DNA of 64,000 bases, from assembly GCA_023428375.1 (NCBI GenBank), contig JAEYYR010000001.1:62001-126000 (forward strand). Reading direction: 5' to 3'. The position numbers and the translations under genes are program-made. This document shows positions 1 to 9,085 of the stretch, piece by piece. Positions within the stretch are counted from its first letter, which is position 1; every line of letters starts with the position of its first letter. The DNA is from a bacterium. Lineage in GTDB: Bacteria > Babelota > Babeliae > Babelales > Babelaceae. Under the pieces are notes generated by a model. The model was not told where the DNA came from, did not search any database, and saw only the letters and a program-made list of their open reading frames with translations.

Positions 1-17
1 TATTTCCGCAAAGACTC

Positions 18-57
18 CGAGAGCAAATAAGATTATAAAAATTCTTACCTGCTCTCG
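18..57. repeat. Inverted repeat at the left edge
   Basis: CGAGAGCA at 18-25 is mirrored by TGCTCTCG at 50-57 with a 24-base loop. It lies just beyond the 3' end of the minus-strand esterase gene. There is no T-tract on either side, so it is not a classical terminator. It could be an mRNA 3' hairpin. Confidence 0.25.
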
Positions 58-75
58 ATAAAGAATTTATTGATT

Positions 76-1074
76 TTAATGTAAAACTTCGCGCAATTTT
101 GAACCTGCTAATTCGAGTGCACTTTTAGCGGCGGCAGTGTTTTTAAGCGGCGCTAATAAGACTAAATCATGGATTGCACCCATATAACGAACAGCGGTAA
201 CTTCTACACCTGCTTGCATTAATTTGTGCGCATATGCTTCACCTTCATCACGCAACACATCATTTTCATTGGTGATAATAAGCGCTGGTGGCAAATTACG
301 TAATTCATCAATCGTGGCTTTTAACGGTGAGGCTAATATATTCTCACGACCACCAACATCGGGTAAATATGAATCCCAGAACCATTGCATAGATTTTTTT
401 GTTAACCAATAACCATTGGCAAATTGATTATATGAACCAGTTTCAAAGTTTGCATCCGTTACAGGATAGAACAAAACTTGATAATCGATGCGTGGTCCGC
501 CGCGTTGTTTTGCAAGTATTGCAACAACTGCTGCCATATTACCGCCCACACTATCACCGACGATCGCAAAACGATTAGTATCAAGATTAAATTTTTTGCC
601 ATTACGTGCGATATACTTGGTTGCTGCATAAGCTTGTTCGATTTGTGTAGGAAATTGTTTTTCAGGCGCCAAACTATATTCAACTACAACGACAGCAGCT
701 TCAGCATCTCGTGACAATTTTCGTGCCATATAATCATGCGTATCAGCGTTACCTAACACCCAACCAGCTCCATGGAAAAACATAATGACCGGAAGTTTCC
801 CTTTTTTTCCACGCGGACGAATAATACGCGCTGATATAGGACCCCATTCATCATCAGGAATTTCAATAGTTTGTGTATCAGCAGGTAAAATATCAACAAT
901 ACTTTCTTGAAGATCGTTTAGTACCGTTCGTGCTTTTTCAGGCGTTAAGGTATAAATTGGTGGGGAATTTTGTTCGGAAAGCGATCGTAAAAACTGTGCC
1001 GTTTGTGGATCTAAATTTGCATAAGAAATAGAGAGCGCATTATGAGCACATAGAAATAAGAGAAGTAACAGCAT
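76..1074 (-). CDS. Exported alpha/beta hydrolase (acetyl esterase/lipase, HSL-like)
   Basis: Carboxylic-ester hydrolase of the hormone-sensitive-lipase-like branch (alpha/beta hydrolase fold 3). The oxyanion-hole motif HGAG is at residues 101-104 and the nucleophile elbow GDSVGG puts the catalytic Ser near 175. An NENDVLRDEGE stretch near 270 and IHD near 303 supply the likely Asp and His. Length (332 aa) is normal for the family. The first 15 residues are strongly hydrophobic and look like a signal peptide, so it probably acts outside the cytoplasm. GAGG lies upstream of the ATG. The substrate cannot be told from sequence; a short-chain ester or deacetylation role is the family default. Confidence 0.85.
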   Translation of the reverse strand: MLLLLLFLCAHNALSISYANLDPQTAQFLRSLSEQNSPPIYTLTPEKARTVLNDLQESIVDILPADTQTIEIPDDEWGPISARIIRPRGKKGKLPVIMFFHGAGWVLGNADTHDYMARKLSRDAEAAVVVVEYSLAPEKQFPTQIEQAYAATKYIARNGKKFNLDTNRFAIVGDSVGGNMAAVVAILAKQRGGPRIDYQVLFYPVTDANFETGSYNQFANGYWLTKKSMQWFWDSYLPDVGGRENILASPLKATIDELRNLPPALIITNENDVLRDEGEAYAHKLMQAGVEVTAVRYMGAIHDLVLLAPLKNTAAAKSALELAGSKLREVLH

Positions 1075-1203
1075 ACCTTTATACCTCAGCGTTAAATACT
1101 ACTACCATGCTTTAAGCTATAAAGAAAAATCAATAACTTATTACAGGAGAGCTGAAAGTATTTTGTATGAAATTATTAAATCGAGCCGTTATTATTTATA
1201 AGA

Positions 1204-2277
1204 CTAATTTACTTTGAATGGTTTTTTGCGACGTTCAACCGCTTCACGTTCCATCAATGCATCAATAATGGGTGAAAGTTCACCTTCCATAACGCGATCC
1301 AAAGACTTCAAGGTTAATTCAACCTGATGATCAGTAATACGATTTTGAGGGAAGTTGTACGTGCGAACTTTCTCTGAACGTTCACCAGAGCCAACCAGCT
1401 CTTTTCGCTGCTTACTCATTTCTGATTGATTTTTTTCTTGCTGTGCTTGCAAGATACGTGATTGCAACACTTTTAAAGCTTTTGCTTTGTTTTTGTGTTG
1501 AGAACGTTCATCTTGACAGCTAACAACAGTACCAGTAGGAATATGAGTAATACGCACCGCAGAGTCGGTGGTATTAACGTGCTGACCACCAGCACCACCT
1601 GCGCGGAAAACATCGATTCGTAAATCTGCAGGATTAATTGAAACTTCGACTTCTTCGGCTTCAGGCAAAACCGCAACCGTTGCAGTTGAAGTATGTACGC
1701 GCCCTTGCGTTTCAGTTGAAGGCACACGCTGCACGCGATGTACACCAGACTCGAATTTTAGATGACCGTACACATATTTGCCTTCAATATGAAGTACTAC
1801 TTCTCGATATCCGCCAAGATCAGTTTCACTCACACTAGCCATCGAAACATGCCAACGCATTTTTTGTGCATACATCATATACATACGCAGCAAATCACCG
1901 ACAAATAACGCTGCTTCTTGACCACCAGTTCCCGCTCTAATTTCAAGAAACACCGAACGGTTATCTTTTTCATCAGCTGGATACATAAGCAGATCAAGCT
2001 CTTTCGTAGCTTTGCTTAACTGTTCATCCAACAGCTGTAATTCGTCATCATACAACGCGGTCATCTCTGGATCGGAGACACTCGCACGTTCGTGATCCAA
2101 TTCAACTCGTTGTTTTTGTAAACGTTCGATTTCTTGGTGTTTTGATAGAATGGTAGACAAAAACGACATCTCTTTTTGCAAGAGATGTCGTTGTGAATTT
2201 TCTAAAGATGGCGAAATGAGCTGCTCAGTTAAGGCATCATAACGTGCTTGTAGTGAGCTCCATAGTGCTTCATCCAT
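1204..2277 (-). CDS. prfA: Peptide chain release factor 1
   Basis: Class-I release factor that recognises UAA and UAG stop codons and triggers peptidyl-tRNA hydrolysis on the ribosome. The GGQ motif is at residues 230-232 (FRAGGAGGQHVN). The codon-recognition tripeptide is PST at 186-188, which fits the P-x-T of RF1 and not the SPF of RF2. Full length (357 aa). It starts 6 bases after the rpmE stop, so the two form an rpmE-prfA operon, a common bacterial arrangement. There is no strong ribosome-binding site in the gap, so translation may be coupled to rpmE. Confidence 0.97.
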   Translation of the reverse strand: MDEALWSSLQARYDALTEQLISPSLENSQRHLLQKEMSFLSTILSKHQEIERLQKQRVELDHERASVSDPEMTALYDDELQLLDEQLSKATKELDLLMYPADEKDNRSVFLEIRAGTGGQEAALFVGDLLRMYMMYAQKMRWHVSMASVSETDLGGYREVVLHIEGKYVYGHLKFESGVHRVQRVPSTETQGRVHTSTATVAVLPEAEEVEVSINPADLRIDVFRAGGAGGQHVNTTDSAVRITHIPTGTVVSCQDERSQHKNKAKALKVLQSRILQAQQEKNQSEMSKQRKELVGSGERSEKVRTYNFPQNRITDHQVELTLKSLDRVMEGELSPIIDALMEREAVERRKKPFKVN

Positions 2278-2283
2278 GGGGAA

Positions 2284-2490
2284 TTACTTACCAGCTTTTT
2301 TATATTTACGTTCGAATTTTTCGATACGGCCAGCGTTATCCACAAAGCGAGTTTCGCCCGTGTAAAACGGATGGCATTTTGAACAAATAGTTACTTTAAG
2401 ATCTTCTTTTGTTGAAGAAGTTGCAAATGAATGCCCGCATGCACAACGTGCTTCTACGGAATAATTTGTTGGTTGGATATCTGTTTTCAT
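2284..2490 (-). CDS. rpmE: 50S ribosomal protein L31
   Basis: Large-subunit ribosomal protein L31, 68 aa. Four cysteines in CAC...CSKC spacing mark the zinc-binding (C+) form. The ATG at 2490 was chosen because MKTDIQPTNY is the typical L31 N-terminus and AGGAC lies just upstream. A longer in-frame reading exists but its extra 35 residues do not resemble L31. First gene of a two-gene unit with prfA. Confidence 0.96.
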   Translation of the reverse strand: MKTDIQPTNYSVEARCACGHSFATSSTKEDLKVTICSKCHPFYTGETRFVDNAGRIEKFERKYKKAGK

Positions 2491-2634
2491 GCCAAAGTCC
2501 TTATAATATTTACGTAATAGTATCCTATAAAATGCGTTTTTTGTAAAGTCGCAAGTATACATATGTATAGGCAATAGTATACTAAAATCTCTCACGATGC
2601 CGCGTTTCGTAAAGGCTCTATTATAAGGAAAAGC

Positions 2635-4020
2635 ATGGATAGTTTATTGTTTACATTGTTGATGACTGTTTTAGGAGGTATCTATTTATACATTGGATAC
2701 AAAGCCTCACATAAAGTCACAACGATCCATGATTACTTTTTAGCAGGGCAAAGCTTTGGAACGTTTGCTCTTACCATTGCATTGATCGCTACTCAACTGG
2801 GTGGTGGCGTTATCCTCGGTACATCTAATGAGAGCTATCAACATGGGCTCTATGGATTACTCTATGTCGTTAGTATGTCGATTGGATTTTTGATTCTCGC
2901 ATCGGGACTTGCAGTACGCATGAAATCATTTAATGTTTCAACGACTGCTGAGTTAATGGAAAAACATTATAATTCAAAAACGTTAAGAAAAGTTGCTTCG
3001 CTATTATCAATACTCTCTTTGGGTGGTTTATTGATGGCACAAGTGCTTGCAACCAAAAATCTGATGATTTCGTTACAGGTTTTTAATCCCCTTTTATTCT
3101 GGGCATTCTGGTTATCAGTTATTGTTTATACCATGATGGGCGGCTTGCGCGCTGTGGTAGATAACGATATTTTTCAGCTTGCATTCATCATGATTGTTTT
3201 CTGTGGATTATTTATCTATGAAATTTTCACGACCGGGTTCTCAGCTGTTTTAGAGATTCTCAAAAACACTCAAGCCAATGCTGGTGAAGGTTTTAATATA
3301 GCTCGCTTAATTAGTATTATTATTATACCTGCCTGCTATTCATTAATTGAACAAGATATTGCACAACATATTTTTGCAGCGCGATCAGCAGCGGTAGCAT
3401 TTTCTGGTAGTTTGTCAGCGGCTATTATTATGTTAGGTTTTGCAATAATTCCTGTGTATTTTGGCATGAAAGCGGCAGCTCTTTCATTATCGCTGGCACC
3501 TGGCGCAAATCCTTTAGTGGCACTTTTTGACACCTATCATTCACCAATAATCGTGACCTTTATTGTATACGGTGTTATCGCCGCTATAATTTCAACCGCT
3601 GATGCATTGTTGTGTGCTATCAGTTCACATATTGTGCAAGATTTTAATATCAGCAAAAAAACAAGCCACTCTCTTTTTGCATCAAAATTAGTGATGTTAA
3701 TTGTAGGTATTTTAGCCGTCATTGGTGGTTCATACTTTACCAGCATCATCGATGTTATTGTTGGTAGCTATGATATCCCTGTAACTACCCTATTTGTTTC
3801 AATCATGATGGCCTATATCGGCTATAAAGCTCCGACAAACGCAGCCACTTATTCAATTATTGGTGGTTTAATAGGGTTTGTGGTATTTAAATTGTTACAC
3901 TTAATTCCAGTATTTTCACCAGAACTTTTTGCTTTAGGTGCTTCTGCGTTAGGGTATATTGTTGGCATTGCTCTCACTACCGCATCATCAAATACTAAAA
4001 ATTGTTGCACGCACCATTAA
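2635..4020 (+). CDS. Sodium:solute symporter family transporter
   Basis: Inner-membrane protein of the sodium:solute symporter (SSF) family, 461 aa with about 12-13 hydrophobic segments. The early DYFLAGQSFG segment and the glycine-rich TQLGGGVILGTSNESY stretch are typical of the family, as is the later MMGGLRAVVDNDIFQ region. It probably imports a small solute (amino acid, vitamin or carboxylate) with Na+; the substrate is not readable. GGA lies before the ATG. It stands alone and ends at a bidirectional terminator shared with the convergent dehydrogenase gene. Confidence 0.88.
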   Translation: MDSLLFTLLMTVLGGIYLYIGYKASHKVTTIHDYFLAGQSFGTFALTIALIATQLGGGVILGTSNESYQHGLYGLLYVVSMSIGFLILASGLAVRMKSFNVSTTAELMEKHYNSKTLRKVASLLSILSLGGLLMAQVLATKNLMISLQVFNPLLFWAFWLSVIVYTMMGGLRAVVDNDIFQLAFIMIVFCGLFIYEIFTTGFSAVLEILKNTQANAGEGFNIARLISIIIIPACYSLIEQDIAQHIFAARSAAVAFSGSLSAAIIMLGFAIIPVYFGMKAAALSLSLAPGANPLVALFDTYHSPIIVTFIVYGVIAAIISTADALLCAISSHIVQDFNISKKTSHSLFASKLVMLIVGILAVIGGSYFTSIIDVIVGSYDIPVTTLFVSIMMAYIGYKAPTNAATYSIIGGLIGFVVFKLLHLIPVFSPELFALGASALGYIVGIALTTASSNTKNCCTHH

Positions 4021-4031
4021 TATAAAATTCA

Positions 4032-4063
4032 AAAACGGCGAACATCACTTCGCCGTTTTATTT
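4032..4063. terminator. Bidirectional intrinsic terminator
   Basis: AAAACGGCGAA at 4032-4042 pairs with TTCGCCGTTTT at 4049-4059 over a 6-base loop, with T-rich flanks both ways. It sits between two convergent genes, the symporter and the alcohol dehydrogenase. Confidence 0.85.
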
Positions 4064-4066
4064 TCT

Positions 4067-5299
4067 TTATGGTACTAATACTACTTTAATCGTACCATTT
4101 TCGCGTTTATCAAAATGCTTATATGCTTCTATTGCATCATCCAATGAAACCTTATGTGTTATAAAGGGAATCGGATCAAATTCTCCACTTTCAATCAATT
4201 TCAATAAAGTGGGAATATACGCGCGGTGGTTGCAATTACCGGTGCGAATAGTAAGGTTTTTTTCCATTGCTTCACCTATAGAGAATGTTTTGAGCAGCTC
4301 CGTATATACACCAATGATTGAAAAAATCCCGGCCTTTGCAATCGCTTTTAATGACCATTCAAATACCTGCGAAGGAGCATCACCTGGAATCCAATTTCCA
4401 CAGCAACTTGGTCGGCGTACTGGCGCAACGTGTTTTACTTCTTTCTTGAACTGTAATCGCTGCTTAATATTTTTTATACAATACCAACTGTTGCACCGTG
4501 GTTGCTGCGCATCAATACCAACCGCATCAATGATCTTATTAGGACCTTTATTATCAGTATATTTTTTAAGTGCTTTTACGGGATCTTCTTCATCAAAATT
4601 AATGGTGATTGCTCCTTGCTCAGAAGCTTTTTGTAAGCGTTCTGGAATATGATCGATAGCAAAAATAGTTTTAACTTTCATAAGCTTAAGACAGGCAATA
4701 GCAAGTTGGCCGACAATACCACACCCAAAAACGGCAACATAATCATCTGGTTTTGGATCTACAAAAGCAACACCCATATAGGATGTAGGCAAAATATCTG
4801 AAAGCAATATCGCTTGATCATCAGTGATCGAATCAGGAATTTTAACAAGCATTGCATCAGCAAACGGCACTCGCACCTTTTCTGCTTGCATACCATCAAA
4901 GCCACCTGCTGGCCACGGAGAACCAAAGAAAGTCGTTCCCCATTCTGGACCGTTAGGATTTGCAACATCGCATTGAGAATAGAGTTCATGCTTACAATAA
5001 TGACACTCTCCACAGCCAATCGTAGAAGGTATAATAACACGATCACCCACAGCAAAATCTTTTACTTCCGCACCGACAGTTTCAACAACACCAACACCTT
5101 CATGACCAAGAATCGTACCATTATGCAGTAAGGATGTACCCTTCATATAAGGCATCGTGCCGCGAATCATATGGAGATCGGTACCACAAATAGCACTACG
5201 CGTTATACGGACTATAACGTCTTTTTGATCTTTAATTACTGGATCAGCAACTTCTTTTAGGCAAATATCGCCGACTCCATTAAAAACAACTGCTTTCAT
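4067..5299 (-). CDS. Zinc-dependent alcohol dehydrogenase (formaldehyde dehydrogenase-like)
   Basis: Medium-chain dehydrogenase/reductase that oxidises an alcohol or aldehyde with NAD(P). CGTDLH near residue 39 and GHEGVG near 67 carry catalytic-zinc ligands. The CGECHYCKHELYSQC lobe carries the four cysteines of the structural zinc. GCGIVG marks the nucleotide-binding Rossmann fold. The 410-residue length and an inserted Cys/Arg-rich stretch (RRPSCCGNW) resemble the glutathione-independent formaldehyde dehydrogenase branch more than ordinary 350-residue ADHs. A formaldehyde link to the hexulose-phosphate-synthase-like gene at 36700 is possible but unproven. Confidence 0.85.
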   Translation of the reverse strand: MKAVVFNGVGDICLKEVADPVIKDQKDVIVRITRSAICGTDLHMIRGTMPYMKGTSLLHNGTILGHEGVGVVETVGAEVKDFAVGDRVIIPSTIGCGECHYCKHELYSQCDVANPNGPEWGTTFFGSPWPAGGFDGMQAEKVRVPFADAMLVKIPDSITDDQAILLSDILPTSYMGVAFVDPKPDDYVAVFGCGIVGQLAIACLKLMKVKTIFAIDHIPERLQKASEQGAITINFDEEDPVKALKKYTDNKGPNKIIDAVGIDAQQPRCNSWYCIKNIKQRLQFKKEVKHVAPVRRPSCCGNWIPGDAPSQVFEWSLKAIAKAGIFSIIGVYTELLKTFSIGEAMEKNLTIRTGNCNHRAYIPTLLKLIESGEFDPIPFITHKVSLDDAIEAYKHFDKRENGTIKVVLVP

Positions 5300-5314
5300 T
5301 CTATTCCTTTTGAT

Positions 5315-5809
5315 CTATTGAGTAATGATTGTAATTTCACCACTATTTTCAAAATATGCTTGTTTTACCTTTGATAAATCATTGCTCTGTGTATATTTAT
5401 GAATCGATTCCATTAACTCATCACGGGTAATCAAATTTCGGCGCATTGCCTTCCACTGAATTACCCCATTCTTGACTAAAACATCACGCCGACCCCGAAA
5501 GACTATATCCATAGTTGGGAAGTAAAAGCACAACCATGCAATAAACCAATTCATAAATGCTATAACAAGGCACATGCCAACAATAGCCAAATAAGATCCT
5601 TCGCCGACAATTGCATCAGCCAATAAAGAACCCAATATGTAATTGAGCATGTAAGTAAAGGGGGTATTGATACCCATAAATTGTGCCTGCCAACGCACCA
5701 AAAGCATACCAACCAGGTAGACAGCAAATCCACGTGCAAGTAAATGCCAAATAGTTATCGCTTCAAGCGGTAAATACAATCCAAAAAAATGGACCAGAAA
5801 TTGATTCAT
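5315..5809 (-). CDS. DUF421 (YetF-like) membrane protein
   Basis: Small integral membrane protein, 164 aa. Three hydrophobic helices fill the first 95 residues, followed by a soluble tail that reads VFRGRRDVLVKNGVIQ and RNLITRDELMESIHK, the pattern of the DUF421/YetF family. The role of the family is not established. GAGGT precedes the ATG. It lies just upstream of the dehydrogenase on the same strand (15-base gap), so the two may be co-transcribed. Confidence 0.8.
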   Translation of the reverse strand: MNQFLVHFFGLYLPLEAITIWHLLARGFAVYLVGMLLVRWQAQFMGINTPFTYMLNYILGSLLADAIVGEGSYLAIVGMCLVIAFMNWFIAWLCFYFPTMDIVFRGRRDVLVKNGVIQWKAMRRNLITRDELMESIHKYTQSNDLSKVKQAYFENSGEITIITQ

Positions 5810-5961
5810 GAAATACCTCGACGCATAAGAATACTTTAGTTGGTACCATACTTTAAAATTTCATTGCAATAGCTCCGCGCAAAATGAATAAATAATACAA
5901 ATTAGCAATTTTACTCAATTTTGCTATACTTTTATTAAGTATAAAATAATAAAAATAAGAT

Positions 5962-7098
5962 ATGAGTATGGAACCATTAGCATCAAAAATTCGTCCCCAA
6001 AATCTTAATGAATTTATTGGCCAGGAACATTTAGTTGGTCCTCAAAAACCACTGCGCCTTGCAATCGACCAAGGTCATCAATTTAGCTTCATTCTCTGGG
6101 GTCCGCCTGGCGTTGGAAAAACAACGTTGGCTCGCATTTATGCTAAAGCAGTAAATGCTGATTATTATGAACTTTCAGCAGTATCTGCGGGCAAAGAAGA
6201 TATTAGAAAAATATTAGAAGCACGCAATAGTATTTTCCAATCAAAAGTTTTATTTTTAGATGAAATACATCGCTTTAATAAGGCCCAACAGGACTTCTTG
6301 CTTCCGCATGTTGAAACCGGTGATCTTATTCTTATCGGGGCAACCACAGAAAATCCGAGTTTTGAAGTAATTCCCGCTCTTTTGTCTCGTTGCCAAGTAT
6401 TTGTTTTAAAAGAACTGTCGGATCAACATATAACAGAGATTATAGAACGTACTGGACATAAACTTACACATGATGCTCAAGAATGGCTCATTCGTATGGC
6501 AAATGGCGATGCACGACAAGTTATATCAATGCTTGAAAAAACACATAAGCTTTATAAATCTGTCACGTTAGTACATTTACAAAGCACCTTGCAAAACAAC
6601 TTCATTCGTTATGACAAGAAAGCTGAAGAACATTACAATACGATTTCAGCGTATATAAAATCTATGCGTGCATCCCAACCAGATGCAGCTTTGTACTATT
6701 TAGCTCGCATGGTAGAAGCCGGTGAAGATCCAAAATTTATTGCCCGACGCATGGTAATCTTTGCATCTGAAGATATCGGATTAGAAGATCCTCATGCTAT
6801 CACCGTTGCAAACAACGTATTTCGATCTGTGGAAATTATTGGCTATCCTGAATGCGCAATAAATTTAGCCCACGGCACCTGTTATCTTGCAAATGCACCA
6901 AAAAGCAAAGCTTCATACTATGCTTATATGGATGCTGCTCAAGATGTGCGTTTATATGGCAACTTACCTATTCCTTTAAAAATTCGTAATGCCCCTACTA
7001 AGCTCATGAAGGATCTAGGGTATGGTAAAGGGTATGAAAAATACACGCTTGAAGATTTAATGCCAACACGACTTAAGGGTAAAAAATACCTTAAGTAA
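5962..7098 (+). CDS. rarA: Replication-associated recombination protein A (AAA+ ATPase)
   Basis: AAA+ ATPase of the RarA/MgsA/WRNIP1 family that acts at stalled replication forks. Walker A GPPGVGKT is at residues 47-54, Walker B DEIHRF starts near 100, and sensor-1 GATTENPSFEV follows. The C-terminal tetramerisation region is present but the protein (378 aa) is shorter than the roughly 430-450 usual in the family. The ATG at 5962 gives the expected N-terminus; a second ATG lies two codons on. Its last 8 bases overlap the convergent gene at 7091. Confidence 0.95.
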   Translation: MSMEPLASKIRPQNLNEFIGQEHLVGPQKPLRLAIDQGHQFSFILWGPPGVGKTTLARIYAKAVNADYYELSAVSAGKEDIRKILEARNSIFQSKVLFLDEIHRFNKAQQDFLLPHVETGDLILIGATTENPSFEVIPALLSRCQVFVLKELSDQHITEIIERTGHKLTHDAQEWLIRMANGDARQVISMLEKTHKLYKSVTLVHLQSTLQNNFIRYDKKAEEHYNTISAYIKSMRASQPDAALYYLARMVEAGEDPKFIARRMVIFASEDIGLEDPHAITVANNVFRSVEIIGYPECAINLAHGTCYLANAPKSKASYYAYMDAAQDVRLYGNLPIPLKIRNAPTKLMKDLGYGKGYEKYTLEDLMPTRLKGKKYLK

Positions 7099-7480
7099 GC
7101 TCATCATTAACATCAGCAAGTAGTGCAAGAGTAAATAAGCCGAGAGCAATTAAAACATCACGTGCTGCAATATCGTAGTAACCAAGCGCCAACAGATCAA
7201 TAATTACGACTACCATCCAAACGATAGCAGCATAATAACCTAATTTCACTTTTGGCAAAAGAATCAGAAGTCCCAGAAAAATTTCTAATAATGCCACCGC
7301 TACGATGAGCGATCGATACGGTATAAATACTAAAATATTTGGATGCACATAATGTATCCAATTAACAATAAGATCAAAAAACTTATCAATTCCGACGATT
7401 ATTAAAAACATGCCGTAGGTTATTTTCAGTAGATTAAATAAAAATGATAGTTTGTTTGCTGACTGTGTTGATATATTCAT
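7091..7480 (-). CDS. DoxX-like membrane protein
   Basis: 129-residue membrane protein with four hydrophobic helices. ITYGMFLIIVGIDKFFD near the start matches the first helix of DoxX-like proteins, a family tied to redox and thiol chemistry at the membrane, though most members are uncharacterised. AAGGAAAT precedes the ATG. Its 3' end overlaps rarA tail to tail by 8 bases. A second DoxX gene lies at 11829. Confidence 0.6.
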   Translation of the reverse strand: MNISTQSANKLSFLFNLLKITYGMFLIIVGIDKFFDLIVNWIHYVHPNILVFIPYRSLIVAVALLEIFLGLLILLPKVKLGYYAAIVWMVVVIIDLLALGYYDIAARDVLIALGLFTLALLADVNDELT

Positions 7481-7632
7481 TGATTTCCTTTAGATCTCTC
7501 AGTTTTATTAAGAAATACCATCTTAAATAAGATTAAATCAATAAAAAAATGATATTCATGTCATGCATTAATGTTGCAAAAACGATTTCGCAACAATTAT
7601 CCTAATACTACAAGGGAAATAAAGGAGTAATC

Positions 7633-8136
7633 ATGATAAAAATTTTAATATCTATACTATTTATACCTTCAATATGTTCTTCTGAAAGCGTCGAAGATTT
7701 GATAATTTTACCCCCAACAAAATCAGAGATAGCCATCCTAGCAAGTTATGTATCCGCACATCAATTATCATATCAAAGTGCCGAAATTGGGAAAATATTA
7801 GAACCTTATGTATATGAATCCTGCAATCAAATAGCAACTATTCAGTATATTACTAACAATATCAGCACAACTATAGATTTGCAGGATGCATTATTTTCAT
7901 ATTATCGCGAATATCAAATATATTTACTGCAGCCAATGCGAAATCCAAATAAAGTTTATGAATTTATAAACTGGCACAACGTAAATAAAGCAGAAAAGAA
8001 TCTTCGTCAACAAATTAAAAACCATCAAAAGGAAATCGCTTCAAAAAAATCATTCAAGGAAGAATGCAATATTAATATTTTGACAATACAAAGAATGGTA
8101 AAAGAATTAGTTTCAATAGAAAAAACCAAAATCTAG
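7633..8136 (+). CDS. Predicted secreted protein, unknown family
   Basis: Not recognised. 167 aa with a short hydrophobic N-terminus (residues 1-16, cleavage plausible after CSS) and a soluble, mostly helical remainder rich in Lys, Gln and Ile. AAAGGAG precedes the ATG. The stop codon lies inside the stem of a strong intrinsic terminator, so it is a single-gene unit. Confidence 0.7.
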   Translation: MIKILISILFIPSICSSESVEDLIILPPTKSEIAILASYVSAHQLSYQSAEIGKILEPYVYESCNQIATIQYITNNISTTIDLQDALFSYYREYQIYLLQPMRNPNKVYEFINWHNVNKAEKNLRQQIKNHQKEIASKKSFKEECNINILTIQRMVKELVSIEKTKI

Positions 8137-8166
8137 GAGATCATTAAGATCTCCTAGATTTTTTTT
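8130..8166. terminator. Strong intrinsic terminator, effectively bidirectional
   Basis: AATCTAGGAGATC at 8130-8142 pairs perfectly with GATCTCCTAGATT at 8148-8160 over a 5-base loop, followed by a run of T. The TAG stop of the upstream gene lies in the left arm. The convergent gene at 8173 can use the opposite strand. Confidence 0.92.
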
Positions 8167-8172
8167 AAATCG

Positions 8173-8739
8173 TTACTGAATTTTTGTGGCTTCAATATCC
8201 CAATTTGCTTGAGGCATTGCACAATGAACCCCTTCACCAATGAAAACCTTGGTTGTTGGCAACTTGGCTTTTGAAAGAGATTTTTTACCTGAGTTTTTTG
8301 CAGGAAAGGTTTTAACACAGAAATTCTTTAACCCTAAATTCCGAATATGGTCAGCACCAAAATCTTTAATATGCGTTAAATCACTCAGTTCTGCCTGATT
8401 ATCACTCAACTTTTTTATGTTATAAATGTGCATTGAAGTTAAGTACTGTTGCTGGGTCAAAGTTAACTCTTGCTTGTTCTGAGATGCAATTAACGCACTG
8501 AGATAGAAAAAACAATGCTCGGTTATATCTAATTTTTTACCAACAATAGTTGCTTTCCTCGATGTAGAAGGATTAGGATCCATTATTAAATCATAACCAT
8601 TCAAGTTAAATTCTAAAAGTTTTGCGATAGAATCAGCAAAAACCTCATGCTGTGAGCGCTTGTATTCTGATGCAAAAACTTTTCCAGCAACACCATTAAT
8701 TAATACAACTGACAAAAGAAATAATTTCAATGATTTCAT
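8173..8739 (-). CDS. Predicted secreted protein, unknown family
   Basis: Not recognised. 188 aa with a clear signal peptide (residues 1-24, probable cleavage after VFA). The mature part starts with a Lys/Arg-rich helix and ends with a Lys-rich then Cys-containing tail. GGATG lies upstream of the ATG. Part of a block of small exported or membrane proteins at 7.6-14 kb. Confidence 0.7.
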   Translation of the reverse strand: MKSLKLFLLSVVLINGVAGKVFASEYKRSQHEVFADSIAKLLEFNLNGYDLIMDPNPSTSRKATIVGKKLDITEHCFFYLSALIASQNKQELTLTQQQYLTSMHIYNIKKLSDNQAELSDLTHIKDFGADHIRNLGLKNFCVKTFPAKNSGKKSLSKAKLPTTKVFIGEGVHCAMPQANWDIEATKIQ

Positions 8740-8811
8740 AAAACATCCGATACTAAGAATTATTTAAAATAATAATATAAATAGTAAATCAGAATTTATT
8801 AAAAATCAAAG

Positions 8812-8846
8812 AAAAAGCAGACCAGTTCAATCAAATACTGGCCTGC
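8812..8846 (-). terminator. Intrinsic terminator of the 8871-10253 gene run
   Basis: On the minus strand GCAGGCCAGT (8846-8837) pairs with ACTGGTCTGC (8826-8817), with one G-T wobble, and is followed by TTTTTC. It lies 25 bases after the stop of the 67-residue membrane protein gene. Confidence 0.8.
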
Positions 8847-8870
8847 CTGTATACAAATAAATTCAAAATA

Positions 8871-9074
8871 TTAATGCCATACCCGAATAAAAACTTGGGA
8901 TGCAGAACGCCACAGCGAACCTTTTCCTAATTTAATCATACCTTCGTTAATAAGCATTAATCCTCCAACAAGCATTAATACTTGGATAATTATTGAACTT
9001 GCAAAAGCAATTAATACTGCTCCTGTAATGCAATACAATAATCCTAGAAGTTGTAATTGCTTAGTGCGATTCAT
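8871..9074 (-). CDS. Small two-helix membrane protein
   Basis: 67 aa with two hydrophobic helices separated by a short glycine turn (residues 8-30 and 31-45). No family recognised. ATAAGGAT sits before the ATG. It follows the 9086 gene by 11 bases on the same strand and ends at a terminator, so it is the last gene of a short unit. Confidence 0.65.
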   Translation of the reverse strand: MNRTKQLQLLGLLYCITGAVLIAFASSIIIQVLMLVGGLMLINEGMIKLGKGSLWRSASQVFIRVWH

Positions 9075-9085
9075 AAATATCCTTA

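Noticed and set aside
1075..1203. Possible gene in the gap between the esterase and prfA
   Set aside because: No frame with a ribosome-binding site; only AT-rich sequence that probably holds the esterase promoter.
2491..2595. 35-residue extension of ribosomal protein L31
   Set aside because: It does not resemble L31, and the ATG at 2490 has a proper ribosome-binding site.
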